17,345 bases of DNA from an uncultured Acidobacteriota bacterium. GTDB taxonomy: Bacteria > Acidobacteriota > Terriglobia > Bryobacterales > Bryobacteraceae. Position numbers and translations under genes: made by a program. Shown one piece after another: positions 1 to 6,814 of this stretch. The first letter of the stretch is position 1, and every line of letters starts with the position of its first letter. The notes under the pieces were generated by a model. The model had not been told where the DNA came from. It made no database searches and was given only the letters and a program-made list of their open reading frames with translations. Where the stretch lies: positions 1 to 17,345 of the forward strand of contig CALFYN010000234.1 of NCBI GenBank assembly GCA_937952345.1, given 5' to 3'.

Positions 1-457
1 CATTGCGGCGGAGCAGGGGCGGGCGATTGTGGAATGGCGGCGGCAGTTCCGCGGCGAGCCGCTGGTAAAGAAAGACACCGAGGTGACGGAGGAAGATATC
101 GCCTCAGCGAATCTGGTGCTGTGGGGCGATCCCGCATCGAACAAGGTGATGGCGCGGGTGATGGACCGATTGCCGGTGAAATGGGGCGGTGGATCGGTGA
201 CGGTGGGTGCGAAGACGTTTCCGGCGGACAAGCACTACCCGGTGGCGATTTATCCGAATCCGCTGAACCCGCGCAAGTACGTGGTGCTGAACTCGAGCTT
301 CACGTTCCGCGAGTACGATTATTTGAACAACGCGCGGCAGATTCCGAAGTTGCCGGATTGGGCCGTGGTGGATGTATCGGTGGCGGCGGACGGGCGCTGG
401 CCCGGACGCATTGCCGAGGCCGGATTCTTTAATGAGCGCTGGGAGGTGAAGCAATGA
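1..457 (+). CDS. C-terminal end of a probable secreted alpha/beta hydrolase (prolyl-oligopeptidase / acetyl-xylan-esterase-like), 5' truncated
   Basis: The reading frame is open from base 2 to a TGA at 455-457, so the gene starts outside the window and about 151 residues are visible. From memory of the family, not from a search, the tail resembles the end of large exported hydrolases of Acidobacteriota and Planctomycetota: a VLWGDP segment, then YPNPLNPxKYVVLNS, FREYDYLNNARQ and LPDWAVVD, ending in an EAGFFNERW segment. In those proteins this part follows the serine-hydrolase domain. The catalytic Ser, Asp and His would lie upstream and cannot be checked here. The stop overlaps the next start (ATGA), so the two genes are probably translated from one mRNA. 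The tail could also belong to another multi-domain carbohydrate esterase. The frame is certain; the family is moderate. Confidence 0.6.
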   Translation, partial: IAAEQGRAIVEWRRQFRGEPLVKKDTEVTEEDIASANLVLWGDPASNKVMARVMDRLPVKWGGGSVTVGAKTFPADKHYPVAIYPNPLNPRKYVVLNSSFTFREYDYLNNARQIPKLPDWAVVDVSVAADGRWPGRIAEAGFFNERWEVKQ

Positions 458-1515
458 AGACGATGCTGCTGTTTGCGATGGGTCTGGTGGCGATGGCACA
501 GACGCGGCCGGTGGTGACGCTGGAAGGACGCGCGGCAAAGGTGGAGATCGACCGGCTGGGCGGGTCGATTGTGCGGTTTGAGTTCAAGGATCAAGGGCTG
601 AATCCGCTGCGGTGGAACAATGAGAACGCCGGCATGGAGAAGCGGGCGATGGCGCATTTCCTTTGCCTGGACCGCTGGGGACAGGTGTCTGAAGCGGAAG
701 GCAAGAGCGGGATGCCGTACCACGGGGAAGCGACTCGCGTGGAATGGGCCGCGGTGAGTGGCGGCGCTGGTGCGACGAAGATGACCACGCATCTGCCCAT
801 TGCCAACATGGATGTGACTCGCGAAGCGAAGGTGCATCCTTCGGAGGCGTTGTTGCTGGTGACGGAGAGCGTGACCAATCGCAACAAGCTGGGGCGTCCG
901 TATAACATGGTGCAGCATCCGACGGTGGGTGCTCCGTTTTTGGATGAAACGGTGGTTGTCGATGCGAATGCGCGGCAGGGCTTCATGCAATCGAGCCCGA
1001 TGCCGAATCCGGAGCATCCGACGGTCTACTGGCCACAAGCGCTGAAGGACGGGCAGCCGGTGAATTTGCGGATGCTGGTGAACGATCCGGCGCCGAATGT
1101 GGTGTCGTACGTGGTGGACGAGGAACTCGGGTGGGTGACGGCGGTGAATGCGGCGAAGGGGTTGTTGATCGGGTACATCTGGCGGACGAAGGAGTATCCG
1201 TGGCTGAATATCTGGCGGCACGTGGATGGAGCGGGGAAGCCGATGGCGCGCGGGCTGGAGTTTGGGACCACGGGATTGCATCAGCCATTTTCGGTGCTGG
1301 TGAAGAAGGGGAAGATGTTCGGGCGGCCGGTGTTCGACTGGCTGGAGCCGGAGGAGACGCATACGCGGTCGTATGGCGTGTTTTTGTTCAAGGTGCCGGC
1401 GGGATTTCGCGGAGTGGAGAATGTGGCGTATCGCGATGGGAAGCTGACGGTGAAGGAGCGGGACGGGCGGCGTGTGTTGACGATGGGGGCTGGGGCGCTG
1501 TGGCCCGAACGTTGA
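454..1515 (+). CDS. Secreted galactose-mutarotase-like protein (aldose 1-epimerase fold), function uncertain
   Basis: A 353-residue protein with a short hydrophobic signal peptide (about residues 1-16, ending AMA-Q), so probably periplasmic or secreted. The start is well supported: a strong GGAGG lies at 442-446, seven bases before the ATG, and the ATG overlaps the previous stop. Mutarotase-type features are a PYHGEA segment with His90, the QHPTVG segment with His155, and a Glu in GLEFGTTGLHQPF (Glu269). In aldose 1-epimerases, comparable His and Glu residues interconvert sugar anomers. The assignment rests on these motif spacings and overall length, not on an alignment; the protein could be a non-catalytic sugar-binding member of the superfamily. 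It sits between a hydrolase and a sugar-acid dehydratase-like enzyme, which fits handling of a sugar released outside the cell. Confidence 0.6.
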   Translation: MKTMLLFAMGLVAMAQTRPVVTLEGRAAKVEIDRLGGSIVRFEFKDQGLNPLRWNNENAGMEKRAMAHFLCLDRWGQVSEAEGKSGMPYHGEATRVEWAAVSGGAGATKMTTHLPIANMDVTREAKVHPSEALLLVTESVTNRNKLGRPYNMVQHPTVGAPFLDETVVVDANARQGFMQSSPMPNPEHPTVYWPQALKDGQPVNLRMLVNDPAPNVVSYVVDEELGWVTAVNAAKGLLIGYIWRTKEYPWLNIWRHVDGAGKPMARGLEFGTTGLHQPFSVLVKKGKMFGRPVFDWLEPEETHTRSYGVFLFKVPAGFRGVENVAYRDGKLTVKERDGRRVLTMGAGALWPER

Positions 1516-1530
1516 TATCATGACGCGAGT

Positions 1531-2769
1531 ATGATGACTCGCCGCACGTTTCTGAAGACCGCCGCCGCGGCCGCGCCCGCCGCTTGGCTGCTGAACTACC
1601 GGGCCATGGCCGCCACGATGAAGGGCAAAGTGAAGATCCGCGACGTCCAGACGATGATGTTGCAGGGTCCGCGGACCTATACGCTGATCAAGATTTTGAC
1701 CGACCAGGGGCCATACGGGATCGCCGAGGCATACGGCAGCCCGGGAGTTGGGGTGCGCGAGCAGGTGGACTTCCTGAAGACGATGATTGTGGGGAAGGAT
1801 CCGCTGGAGATTGAAGAGATTCTGGTGCGGCTGGACCGGCATAGCGATGGGTCGGCGCATTCGTTCTTCCGCGCGGTGAGCGGCATCGACATGGCGTTGT
1901 TCGATCTGGCGGGGAAGATTCTGAATGTTCCGGTGAGCACGCTGCTGGGCGGGCGGTATCGCGACAAGGTGCGGGTGTACAATCACGCCGCGCCGCGGAA
2001 CATGCTGGACAAGGCATCGTGCCGCGAGTGGGCCGCGCAGTGCAAGGCCGATAAGAGCGGATTCTTCGGGCACAAGTTCGGGCTGCAGCACACCGATCCA
2101 AAGAAAGACATGGGACGGGATCCGGCAAACCGGCTGTTGTCGTCGCAGGAAGTGCGCAACGTGCGGCAGCAGTTTGAGAATTGCCGCGAGGCGATCGGAT
2201 GGGACCACGACATCATGGTGCACTGCCATTGGGAATACGACCTGCGTACGGCGATTCAGATTGCGGAGGCAGTGGAAGACATGAAGCCGCAGTGGCTGGA
2301 AGATCCGCTGCCGGTGCATTATTCGGAAAGCTGGAAGCGGCTGGCGGAGACCGTGCGGGTGCCGCTGCAGACGGGGGAGAACTGGTTCCGGCGGCATGAA
2401 GCGCTGCCTTTCGTGGTGAATGCGGCGATCGACATTCTGCATCCGGATCTGCGCAATTCCGGGGGATTCCTGGAGACGAAGAAGATGGCCGATCTGGCGG
2501 ATCTGTATCATCTGCCGATGGCGAACCACAACACGGGCTCGGTGGTGAACACGATGGCGACCATCCACTGGGCGTCAGCGATTCGGGATTACATTCACTG
2601 CGAGACCGTGATTGGAAAGAACGACTGGATGGACGATGTCATCGTGCATGACGGGCAGGTGGTGAAGGGCGGATTCATCGAAGTTCCGAACAAGCCGGGG
2701 CTGGGGATTGAACTGAATCCCGATGTCGTGAAAGCGCATCTGGCGCAGGGCGAGAAGTGGTGGGGCTGA
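1531..2769 (+). CDS. Tat-exported mandelate racemase / galactonate dehydratase-like enzyme (enolase superfamily)
   Basis: A 412-residue protein with a near-perfect twin-arginine signal (TRRTFLK, residues 3-9, then an Ala-rich stretch), so it should be exported folded. An N-terminal capping domain (about 33-140, containing the LLGG element at 138-141) is followed by the barrel. Barrel motifs align by eye with DgoD-type dehydratases: Lys182 in HKFG, His233, metal-ligand Glu257 in WLEDP, Glu283 in TGENW, Asp306 in HPDLRNSGG, and His333 in ANHNTGS, which would be the second catalytic base. The first metal ligand, normally Asp in Asp-x-His, reads His231-Cys-His233 here (see findings). The likely reaction is dehydration or racemisation of an acid sugar; the substrate is unknown. 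Two ATGs are adjacent (1531, 1534) and no good Shine-Dalgarno is visible, so translation may be coupled to the gene ending 15 bases upstream. Its stop is one base from the convergent quinoprotein stop. Confidence 0.85.
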   Translation: MMTRRTFLKTAAAAAPAAWLLNYRAMAATMKGKVKIRDVQTMMLQGPRTYTLIKILTDQGPYGIAEAYGSPGVGVREQVDFLKTMIVGKDPLEIEEILVRLDRHSDGSAHSFFRAVSGIDMALFDLAGKILNVPVSTLLGGRYRDKVRVYNHAAPRNMLDKASCREWAAQCKADKSGFFGHKFGLQHTDPKKDMGRDPANRLLSSQEVRNVRQQFENCREAIGWDHDIMVHCHWEYDLRTAIQIAEAVEDMKPQWLEDPLPVHYSESWKRLAETVRVPLQTGENWFRRHEALPFVVNAAIDILHPDLRNSGGFLETKKMADLADLYHLPMANHNTGSVVNTMATIHWASAIRDYIHCETVIGKNDWMDDVIVHDGQVVKGGFIEVPNKPGLGIELNPDVVKAHLAQGEKWWG

Positions 2770-2770
2770 T

Positions 2771-4372
2771 TTAACGAATCAGCACGGGCACGCTCTGCAG
2801 CGGTTCGTGGAGACCGAAGGTGAAGATGTCGGTCTGGCTGGCGATGGTGACGTATTGCCGGCCATCGACTTCGTACGTAATGGGCGAGGCGAAGACCGGC
2901 TGTCCCATGTTGTAGTGCCAGAGATGGCGGCCCGATTTCGCGTCGATTGCGACGAGGTGGTTGTCGTCATCGCCGAAGAAGACGACGCCGCCGGCCGTGC
3001 TGACGGTGCCTGCCCACATGGTTGCGGGGCCGGTCATGGGGTAGTCCCAAACGCGGTTGCCGGTTTTCGGATCGAGGGCACGGAGATAGAATTTTCCCGG
3101 TTCGGTGGGGATTTGCTCGCCGCCGCCGCCGGCGAAGTTCTGCATGGGGATGGGTTCCTTGGCGCTGCTGACGTAGATGTCGCACTGTTCGAGGGTGACG
3201 ACGTAGAAGAGTCCGGTGGCGGGATTGTAGGAAGGCGACATCCAATTGCTGGCGCCGCGCACGGAGGGACAGGCTTTGTTGCCGGTGGGTGTGGGATCTT
3301 TGCCGGGGACGAGGATGGGAACGCCTTTGGCATCGATGCCTTTGGCCCAATCGAGCTTGTCGACGAAGGGCGTGGCACGGAGGTATTCGCCGGTGGCGCG
3401 GTCGAGGATGTAGAAGAAGCCGTTGCGATTGGCGTGGAGCAGGGCTTTGCGGGGCTTTCCGTTGATGGTGGTGTCGATCAGCACCGGCCATCCCTGCCCG
3501 TCCCAATCGTGAGTGTCGTGCGGGGTAAATTGGAAATGCCATTTCATCTTGCCGGTGTCGGGGTCCACGGCGATGACGGCGCAGGCGTAGAGGTTGGTGC
3601 CTTTGCGATCGCCGCCGTAGAAATCGGGCCATGGATTGCCGGTGGTCCAGTAGATGAGGTTGAGATCGGGGTCGTAGGTGCCACTGAGCCAGGTGGCTGC
3701 GCCACCCCAGTCGATGAGGCGGTCGGTCCAGGTTTCCGAGCCGGGTTCGCCACGTCCAGGGATCGTGTACAGGCGCCAAAGTTCTTCGCCGGTGGAGGCG
3801 CTCATGGCAGCGATGAAGCCTCGGTTGCCGGTGTCGCCGCCGCCGACTCCGACGATGACGCGATCCTTCACCGCGAAGGGAGCGACGGTGGCGAAGTAGC
3901 CTTTGTTCGTGTCGGCGTATTTCTTCTGCCAGAGGAGAGCGCCGGTGCGGCGGTGGAGGGCGATGAGGTGGCAATCGCCGGTGACGAAGAAGACGCGATC
4001 GCCGAGGATAGCGGCGCCTCGATTGACGCGGCTGATCTCGCTCTGGTCATCGCGGTAGCTCCAGATGCGGCGTCCGCTGCGTGCATCGAGGGCGTGGATC
4101 TCGTTGGAGTTGGTGACGTACATCACTCCGCCGTAGACGATGGGTACGGTTTCGAGCTTGCGGCTGGTCTCCATGTGGAAGGTCCACTTGGGGACGAGGT
4201 TGCCGGCGTTGGCGGGTGTGATGCGGGTGAGAGGGGAATGGCGTGTGCCCTTGTAGTCGCCGGCGTAGGTGAGCCAGTTGGCGTTCGGGCTTTGCTTGAT
4301 GTCTTCGAAGGTGACCGGTTTTTCGGTGATCTGCGCGGAGAGGGCAGTGGTGAGAAGGAAGAAGGGAAGCAT
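2771..4372 (-). CDS. PQQ-dependent quinoprotein alcohol/sugar dehydrogenase, lanthanide-type signature
   Basis: The ATG at 4372 gives 533 residues with a signal peptide (MLPFFLLTTALSA, then Q). An in-frame ATG at 4390 would overlap the upstream gene and spoil the signal peptide. The protein is an eight-bladed propeller with tryptophan-docking repeats (ALDARSGRRIW, ALHRRTGALLW, AVDPDTGKMKW, AIDAKSGRHLW). Active-site landmarks are VNRG (116-119), GGGDTGNRGF with Asp at the usual Ca-ligand Glu, the metal-ligand Asn in WTTGNPWPDF, and TPHDTHDWDG with the catalytic Asp at 289. Asp291, two residues further on, is the mark of lanthanide-type enzymes such as XoxF and PedH. The vicinal Cys-Cys before VNRG is absent. 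There is no fused cytochrome domain; the di-heme cytochrome gene ends one base upstream and is the likely electron acceptor. The enzyme should oxidise an alcohol or sugar in the periplasm; the substrate is unknown. Confidence 0.9.
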   Translation of the reverse strand: MLPFFLLTTALSAQITEKPVTFEDIKQSPNANWLTYAGDYKGTRHSPLTRITPANAGNLVPKWTFHMETSRKLETVPIVYGGVMYVTNSNEIHALDARSGRRIWSYRDDQSEISRVNRGAAILGDRVFFVTGDCHLIALHRRTGALLWQKKYADTNKGYFATVAPFAVKDRVIVGVGGGDTGNRGFIAAMSASTGEELWRLYTIPGRGEPGSETWTDRLIDWGGAATWLSGTYDPDLNLIYWTTGNPWPDFYGGDRKGTNLYACAVIAVDPDTGKMKWHFQFTPHDTHDWDGQGWPVLIDTTINGKPRKALLHANRNGFFYILDRATGEYLRATPFVDKLDWAKGIDAKGVPILVPGKDPTPTGNKACPSVRGASNWMSPSYNPATGLFYVVTLEQCDIYVSSAKEPIPMQNFAGGGGEQIPTEPGKFYLRALDPKTGNRVWDYPMTGPATMWAGTVSTAGGVVFFGDDDNHLVAIDAKSGRHLWHYNMGQPVFASPITYEVDGRQYVTIASQTDIFTFGLHEPLQSVPVLIR

Positions 4373-4373
4373 G

Positions 4374-5162
4374 TTAGCGGGAATCTCCACGGCGAGAGGA
4401 CTGAAGGCTGAGGAAGGCGAGGAGGTCGGTCATCTCTTCGCGGCTGATGCGTTTTGCGTAATCCTGTGGCATCCAGGTGGTGACGGTGATGTTGACACTG
4501 GAAAGTTCGGGTGTGCGGAAGATGTACAGCTTTCCTGTACGGTCGATCATCTGGAGGTCGTAGTTGCTGTAGTTTTTGACGACGCCTTCGATGGCTCGGC
4601 CGTCTTTCGTTTTGACCGCGATCTTCTGGAAGCCGGCGGCGATGCGGTCGCCGGGTTTGGCGATGGCCTCGCGGAGGTATTCGTAGCTGCGCGTGCCGCC
4701 GATGGTGGAGAGATCGGGGCCGAGCGCTCCGCCTTGTCCGGCGATGGTGTGGCAGTTGGAGCAGCCGTGTTTGGCGTAGATTTGCCGGCCTTTGGTGGGA
4801 TCGCCGGGATGAGGGAGGAAGGCCGCGGGGGATCCGAGCCCTCGGACGAAGGCGACCAGTTCCCAGATGCCGGCGTCAGGCAAGTTGGTGCCGGGCATTT
4901 CCGTTCCGGCGATACCCTTCTGGATGGTGCGGAACATCTGGGCATCGGAGGAGCGGCGGATGAGGCGACCGTCGCGGAGGTTGGGTCCGCGTCCGCCTTC
5001 TCCCGTGGCTCCGTGGCAGCCGGCGCAAGAGCCGACGTAAGTTTTCTTGCCATTCTCGATGGCCTTCAAATCCCCGGCGACGGGGTTTTGCGGCTCATCG
5101 GAGCGCGGCTGTTGCGCGGCGGCGAGGAGAGCCACCAGGAGAAGCAGAGCGGCGGTGTGCAT
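4374..5162 (-). CDS. Exported di-heme cytochrome c, probable electron acceptor of the neighbouring quinoprotein
   Basis: A 262-residue protein with a signal peptide (about 1-16, Leu/Ala-rich, then QQP). Two c-type heme sites are visible: CAGCH at residues 46-50, with the likely axial Met89 in TEMPG, and CSNCH at 134-138, with a likely axial Met231 in TTWMPQ. The first half is a normal single-heme cytochrome c domain. The second half, with GPDLSTIGG, the KTKDGRAIEGVV strand and EEMTDLLAFL at the end, resembles the heme-binding domain family (TIGR02603 type) common in Planctomycetota, Verrucomicrobiota and Acidobacteriota. The gene starts 5 bases after the oxidoreductase stop and ends 1 base before the quinoprotein start, so the three genes almost certainly share one mRNA. 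Its role is inferred as periplasmic electron transfer from reduced PQQ to the respiratory chain. Confidence 0.9.
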   Translation of the reverse strand: MHTAALLLLVALLAAAQQPRSDEPQNPVAGDLKAIENGKKTYVGSCAGCHGATGEGGRGPNLRDGRLIRRSSDAQMFRTIQKGIAGTEMPGTNLPDAGIWELVAFVRGLGSPAAFLPHPGDPTKGRQIYAKHGCSNCHTIAGQGGALGPDLSTIGGTRSYEYLREAIAKPGDRIAAGFQKIAVKTKDGRAIEGVVKNYSNYDLQMIDRTGKLYIFRTPELSSVNITVTTWMPQDYAKRISREEMTDLLAFLSLQSSRRGDSR

Positions 5163-5167
5163 ACGGA

Positions 5168-6424
5168 TTAGATCAGTTTATATGTACCGGGAACGGGAAT
5201 CGGGGTCATGGTCATGGGTTTCTTGTATTCGAAGTCTTTCGGTTGCAGATCGAGCTTCGAATTCATGATGCGATCCCAGGTGATCTCTTCGCCGGTATAG
5301 GCGGCTTCGCGCGCCATAATGCAGGTCAAGGTGCTTTCGGCGACCTTCATGGCGTGATTGATGTAAGGACCATCGCCGCGGATGGAATTGATGAGGGCCG
5401 TGTGTTCGAGGACATAGGGATTGCCCTGGATGTTGCGGTTGCCGCGGAGGGAGCGGCTATCCCAACGGCCCTTGCTGCCGACAATCTGTTCGCTGACGTT
5501 GCCGTAGGCTCCGCGGGGGTATTGGCGGCAATAGCTGGACATGCGGACGCCGTTGGAGAATTCGAAATCGGCGGAGAGATGGTCGTAGATATTTCCGTAT
5601 AGCTCTTCGTTGGGACGCCATGCGCGGCCGCCGGCGGCCCACACTTTGACGGGATGGTCATTCATGGCCCAGCAGCAGACATCGATGTTGTGGAGGTGCT
5701 GTTCGACGACCTGATCGCCGCAGATCCAGACATAGGAATACCAGTTGCGATGTTGCCACTCCATGTCGCCGTACTTGGGGTCGCGCGCTTTGTTCTGGAT
5801 GACGGGTGTGCCGACCCAGTAGGCGTAGAGGGAGTTAATGGCTCCGTATTCGCCGTTCTGGATGCGGGTGATGGCGTCGATGTACTCGGTTTGGAAGCGC
5901 CGTTGCGCGCCGGAGACGACCGTGAGCTTCATCTGTTCCGATTTTTTGGCAGCCTCCATGAAGCGGCGCACGCCCACGGGATCGGTGCCGAAGGGCTTTT
6001 CGCAGAAAACGTGTTTTTTGGCATTGATGGCGGCTTCGAAATGCTCGGGGCGATAGCCAGGAGGGGTAGCGAGCATGACGATATCGATATCGGAGTTGAC
6101 GAGTTTCTTGAAGGCATCGAAGCCGATGAAGCGGTGGGTGGGCTCGACTTTGATGCGCGAGGCATGTTGCGGATGCTGTTCCTTAATCCACTTGAGGTTG
6201 CCTTCGAGTTTGTCTTCGAAGATGTCGGCCATCGCGACGAGGTCGACGTTCTCCGAGCCATTCATCAGGTCGATGGCGGCCTGACGTCCGCGCCCGCCGC
6301 AACCGACGAGGCCAGCTTTGAGACGCTCTTTTCCTGCCCCGCGAACCAACTCGGGGCGAATGATTTGGAAGGTGGCGGCTGCTCCGGTCAGCAGTGAGCG
6401 GCGCGAAAAATCAGAGTTATTCAT
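5168..6424 (-). CDS. Tat-exported Gfo/Idh/MocA-family oxidoreductase
   Basis: A 418-residue protein. The N-terminus has a twin-arginine motif (FSRRSLL, residues 6-12) and a hydrophobic stretch, so export with its cofactor bound is expected, as in glucose-fructose oxidoreductase. The Rossmann fold begins with GLVGCGGRGRQA (nucleotide-binding glycines 41, 43, 44, 46). The catalytic EKP is at 142-144 in FCEKPFGTDP, and the alpha/beta substrate domain carries HLHNIDVCCW (His243, His245, Asp248). Length and motif order fit the family. Substrate and cofactor (NAD or NADP) cannot be read from the sequence; a sugar, inositol or glycoside is usual. The start is set by a strong AAGGAG five bases upstream (6430-6435). 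It is the first gene of the operon with cytochrome c and quinoprotein, and is divergent from the TonB-dependent receptor gene. Confidence 0.92.
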   Translation of the reverse strand: MNNSDFSRRSLLTGAAATFQIIRPELVRGAGKERLKAGLVGCGGRGRQAAIDLMNGSENVDLVAMADIFEDKLEGNLKWIKEQHPQHASRIKVEPTHRFIGFDAFKKLVNSDIDIVMLATPPGYRPEHFEAAINAKKHVFCEKPFGTDPVGVRRFMEAAKKSEQMKLTVVSGAQRRFQTEYIDAITRIQNGEYGAINSLYAYWVGTPVIQNKARDPKYGDMEWQHRNWYSYVWICGDQVVEQHLHNIDVCCWAMNDHPVKVWAAGGRAWRPNEELYGNIYDHLSADFEFSNGVRMSSYCRQYPRGAYGNVSEQIVGSKGRWDSRSLRGNRNIQGNPYVLEHTALINSIRGDGPYINHAMKVAESTLTCIMAREAAYTGEEITWDRIMNSKLDLQPKDFEYKKPMTMTPIPVPGTYKLI

Positions 6425-6429
6425 GAAGA

Positions 6430-6435
6430 CTCCTT
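6430..6435 (-). promoter_or_regulatory. Strong Shine-Dalgarno of the Gfo/Idh/MocA gene
   Basis: The complementary strand reads AAGGAG five bases before the ATG at 6424. It is a full anti-16S match and fixes the start of the first gene of the leftward operon. Confidence 0.8.
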
Positions 6436-6454
6436 ATTGTATATATGAAGCCCC

Positions 6455-6462
6455 ATTCTATA
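6455..6462 (-). promoter_or_regulatory. Possible -10 element for the leftward operon
   Basis: The complementary strand reads TATAGAAT about 30 bases before the ATG of the oxidoreductase. No convincing TTGACA-like hexamer is found 16-18 bases upstream, so this is a weak candidate based on position and AT content only. Confidence 0.2.
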
Positions 6463-6549
6463 CCTGTACGCTGCCGGTGGGAATGCCCGGAGAACGAGAT
6501 CGAGTCAGGGGAATCGGCAGGGTGGCAGGAATGTTCACACTTGTATCGT

Positions 6550-6581
6550 TGATTGGAAGGTAACCTTGCGTGTTACAATCA
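6550..6581. repeat. Nested inverted repeats, possible operator or RNA hairpin
   Basis: An outer pair TGATTG (6550-6555) and CAATCA (6576-6581) encloses a perfect 11-base palindrome made of AAGGT, a central A and ACCTT (6557-6567). A TACAAT hexamer at 6574-6579, which could be a rightward -10 element, lies inside the right arm. It may be a regulator-binding site; no specific family can be named. Confidence 0.35.
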
Positions 6582-6713
6582 TTACGAAACGCTTCGGGTG
6601 GCTTAGCTATCGGCAGTCCTGTTGTATCTAGGGCATGCAATCATCCGAAAATCTGTTTCAACTGTTCTTTGAGACCGGTAAAGAGTTTTGCACCGGTTAC
6701 CCAAGCCGGTCGC

Positions 6714-6737
6714 ATCTGTAAATACGATTTACCAGAT
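6714..6737. repeat. 24-base near-palindrome upstream of the receptor gene, possible operator or leader hairpin
   Basis: The left arm ATCTGTAAAT (6714-6723) and the right arm ATTTACCAGAT (6727-6737) are reverse complements except for one extra C in the right arm, around a 3-base ACG spacer. The core GTAAAT-ACG-ATTTAC is perfect. It lies 77 bases before the receptor ATG and stands out against the GC-rich surroundings. No T-run follows, so it is not a terminator. A DNA operator or a 5'-leader hairpin would both fit. Confidence 0.5.
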
Positions 6738-6814
6738 CGCAATCAGAAGCTCCCCGCTCATGAACGGAAGGCATCCCTGCGTGTGGGCCGGGGAGTGGAA
6801 AAGGAAGATCGGCT

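Larger units (their letters stand above)
6425..6814. other. 390-base divergent intergenic region, no gene seen
   Basis: This stretch separates the oxidoreductase operon (leftward) from the receptor gene (rightward) and should hold both promoters. It is visibly less GC-rich than the genes around it. It contains two inverted-repeat clusters (6550-6581 and 6714-6737), three CCGGT copies at 6675-6679, 6693-6697 and 6706-6710, and weak -10-like elements on each strand. Short open frames here have no Shine-Dalgarno and no recognisable protein motif. Confidence 0.8.

Noticed and set aside
319..2568. A 749-codon open frame on the - strand
   Set aside because: It lies antisense to three well-supported + genes, its translation is dominated by Arg, His and Pro without any domain, and such frames are expected opposite GC-rich genes with G-ending codons.
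4373..4390. Upstream ATG (4390) of the quinoprotein
   Set aside because: It overlaps the cytochrome gene and puts charged residues before the signal peptide; the ATG at 4372 gives a clean signal peptide and a 1-base gap.
2807..4411. A 534-codon open frame on the + strand
   Set aside because: It is antisense to the quinoprotein gene; its Gly/Asp/Val/Ala-rich translation is the mirror of the propeller codons and shows no signal, motif or family resemblance.
6516..6529. Direct repeat GGCAGG spaced by two bases
   Set aside because: Too short and too GC-rich to stand out from chance in this sequence.
6523..6537. Sigma-54-like element TGGCAGG-AATG-TTCA
   Set aside because: The -24 half is good, but the essential GC of the -12 half is missing, and no enhancer-binding regulator gene is nearby.
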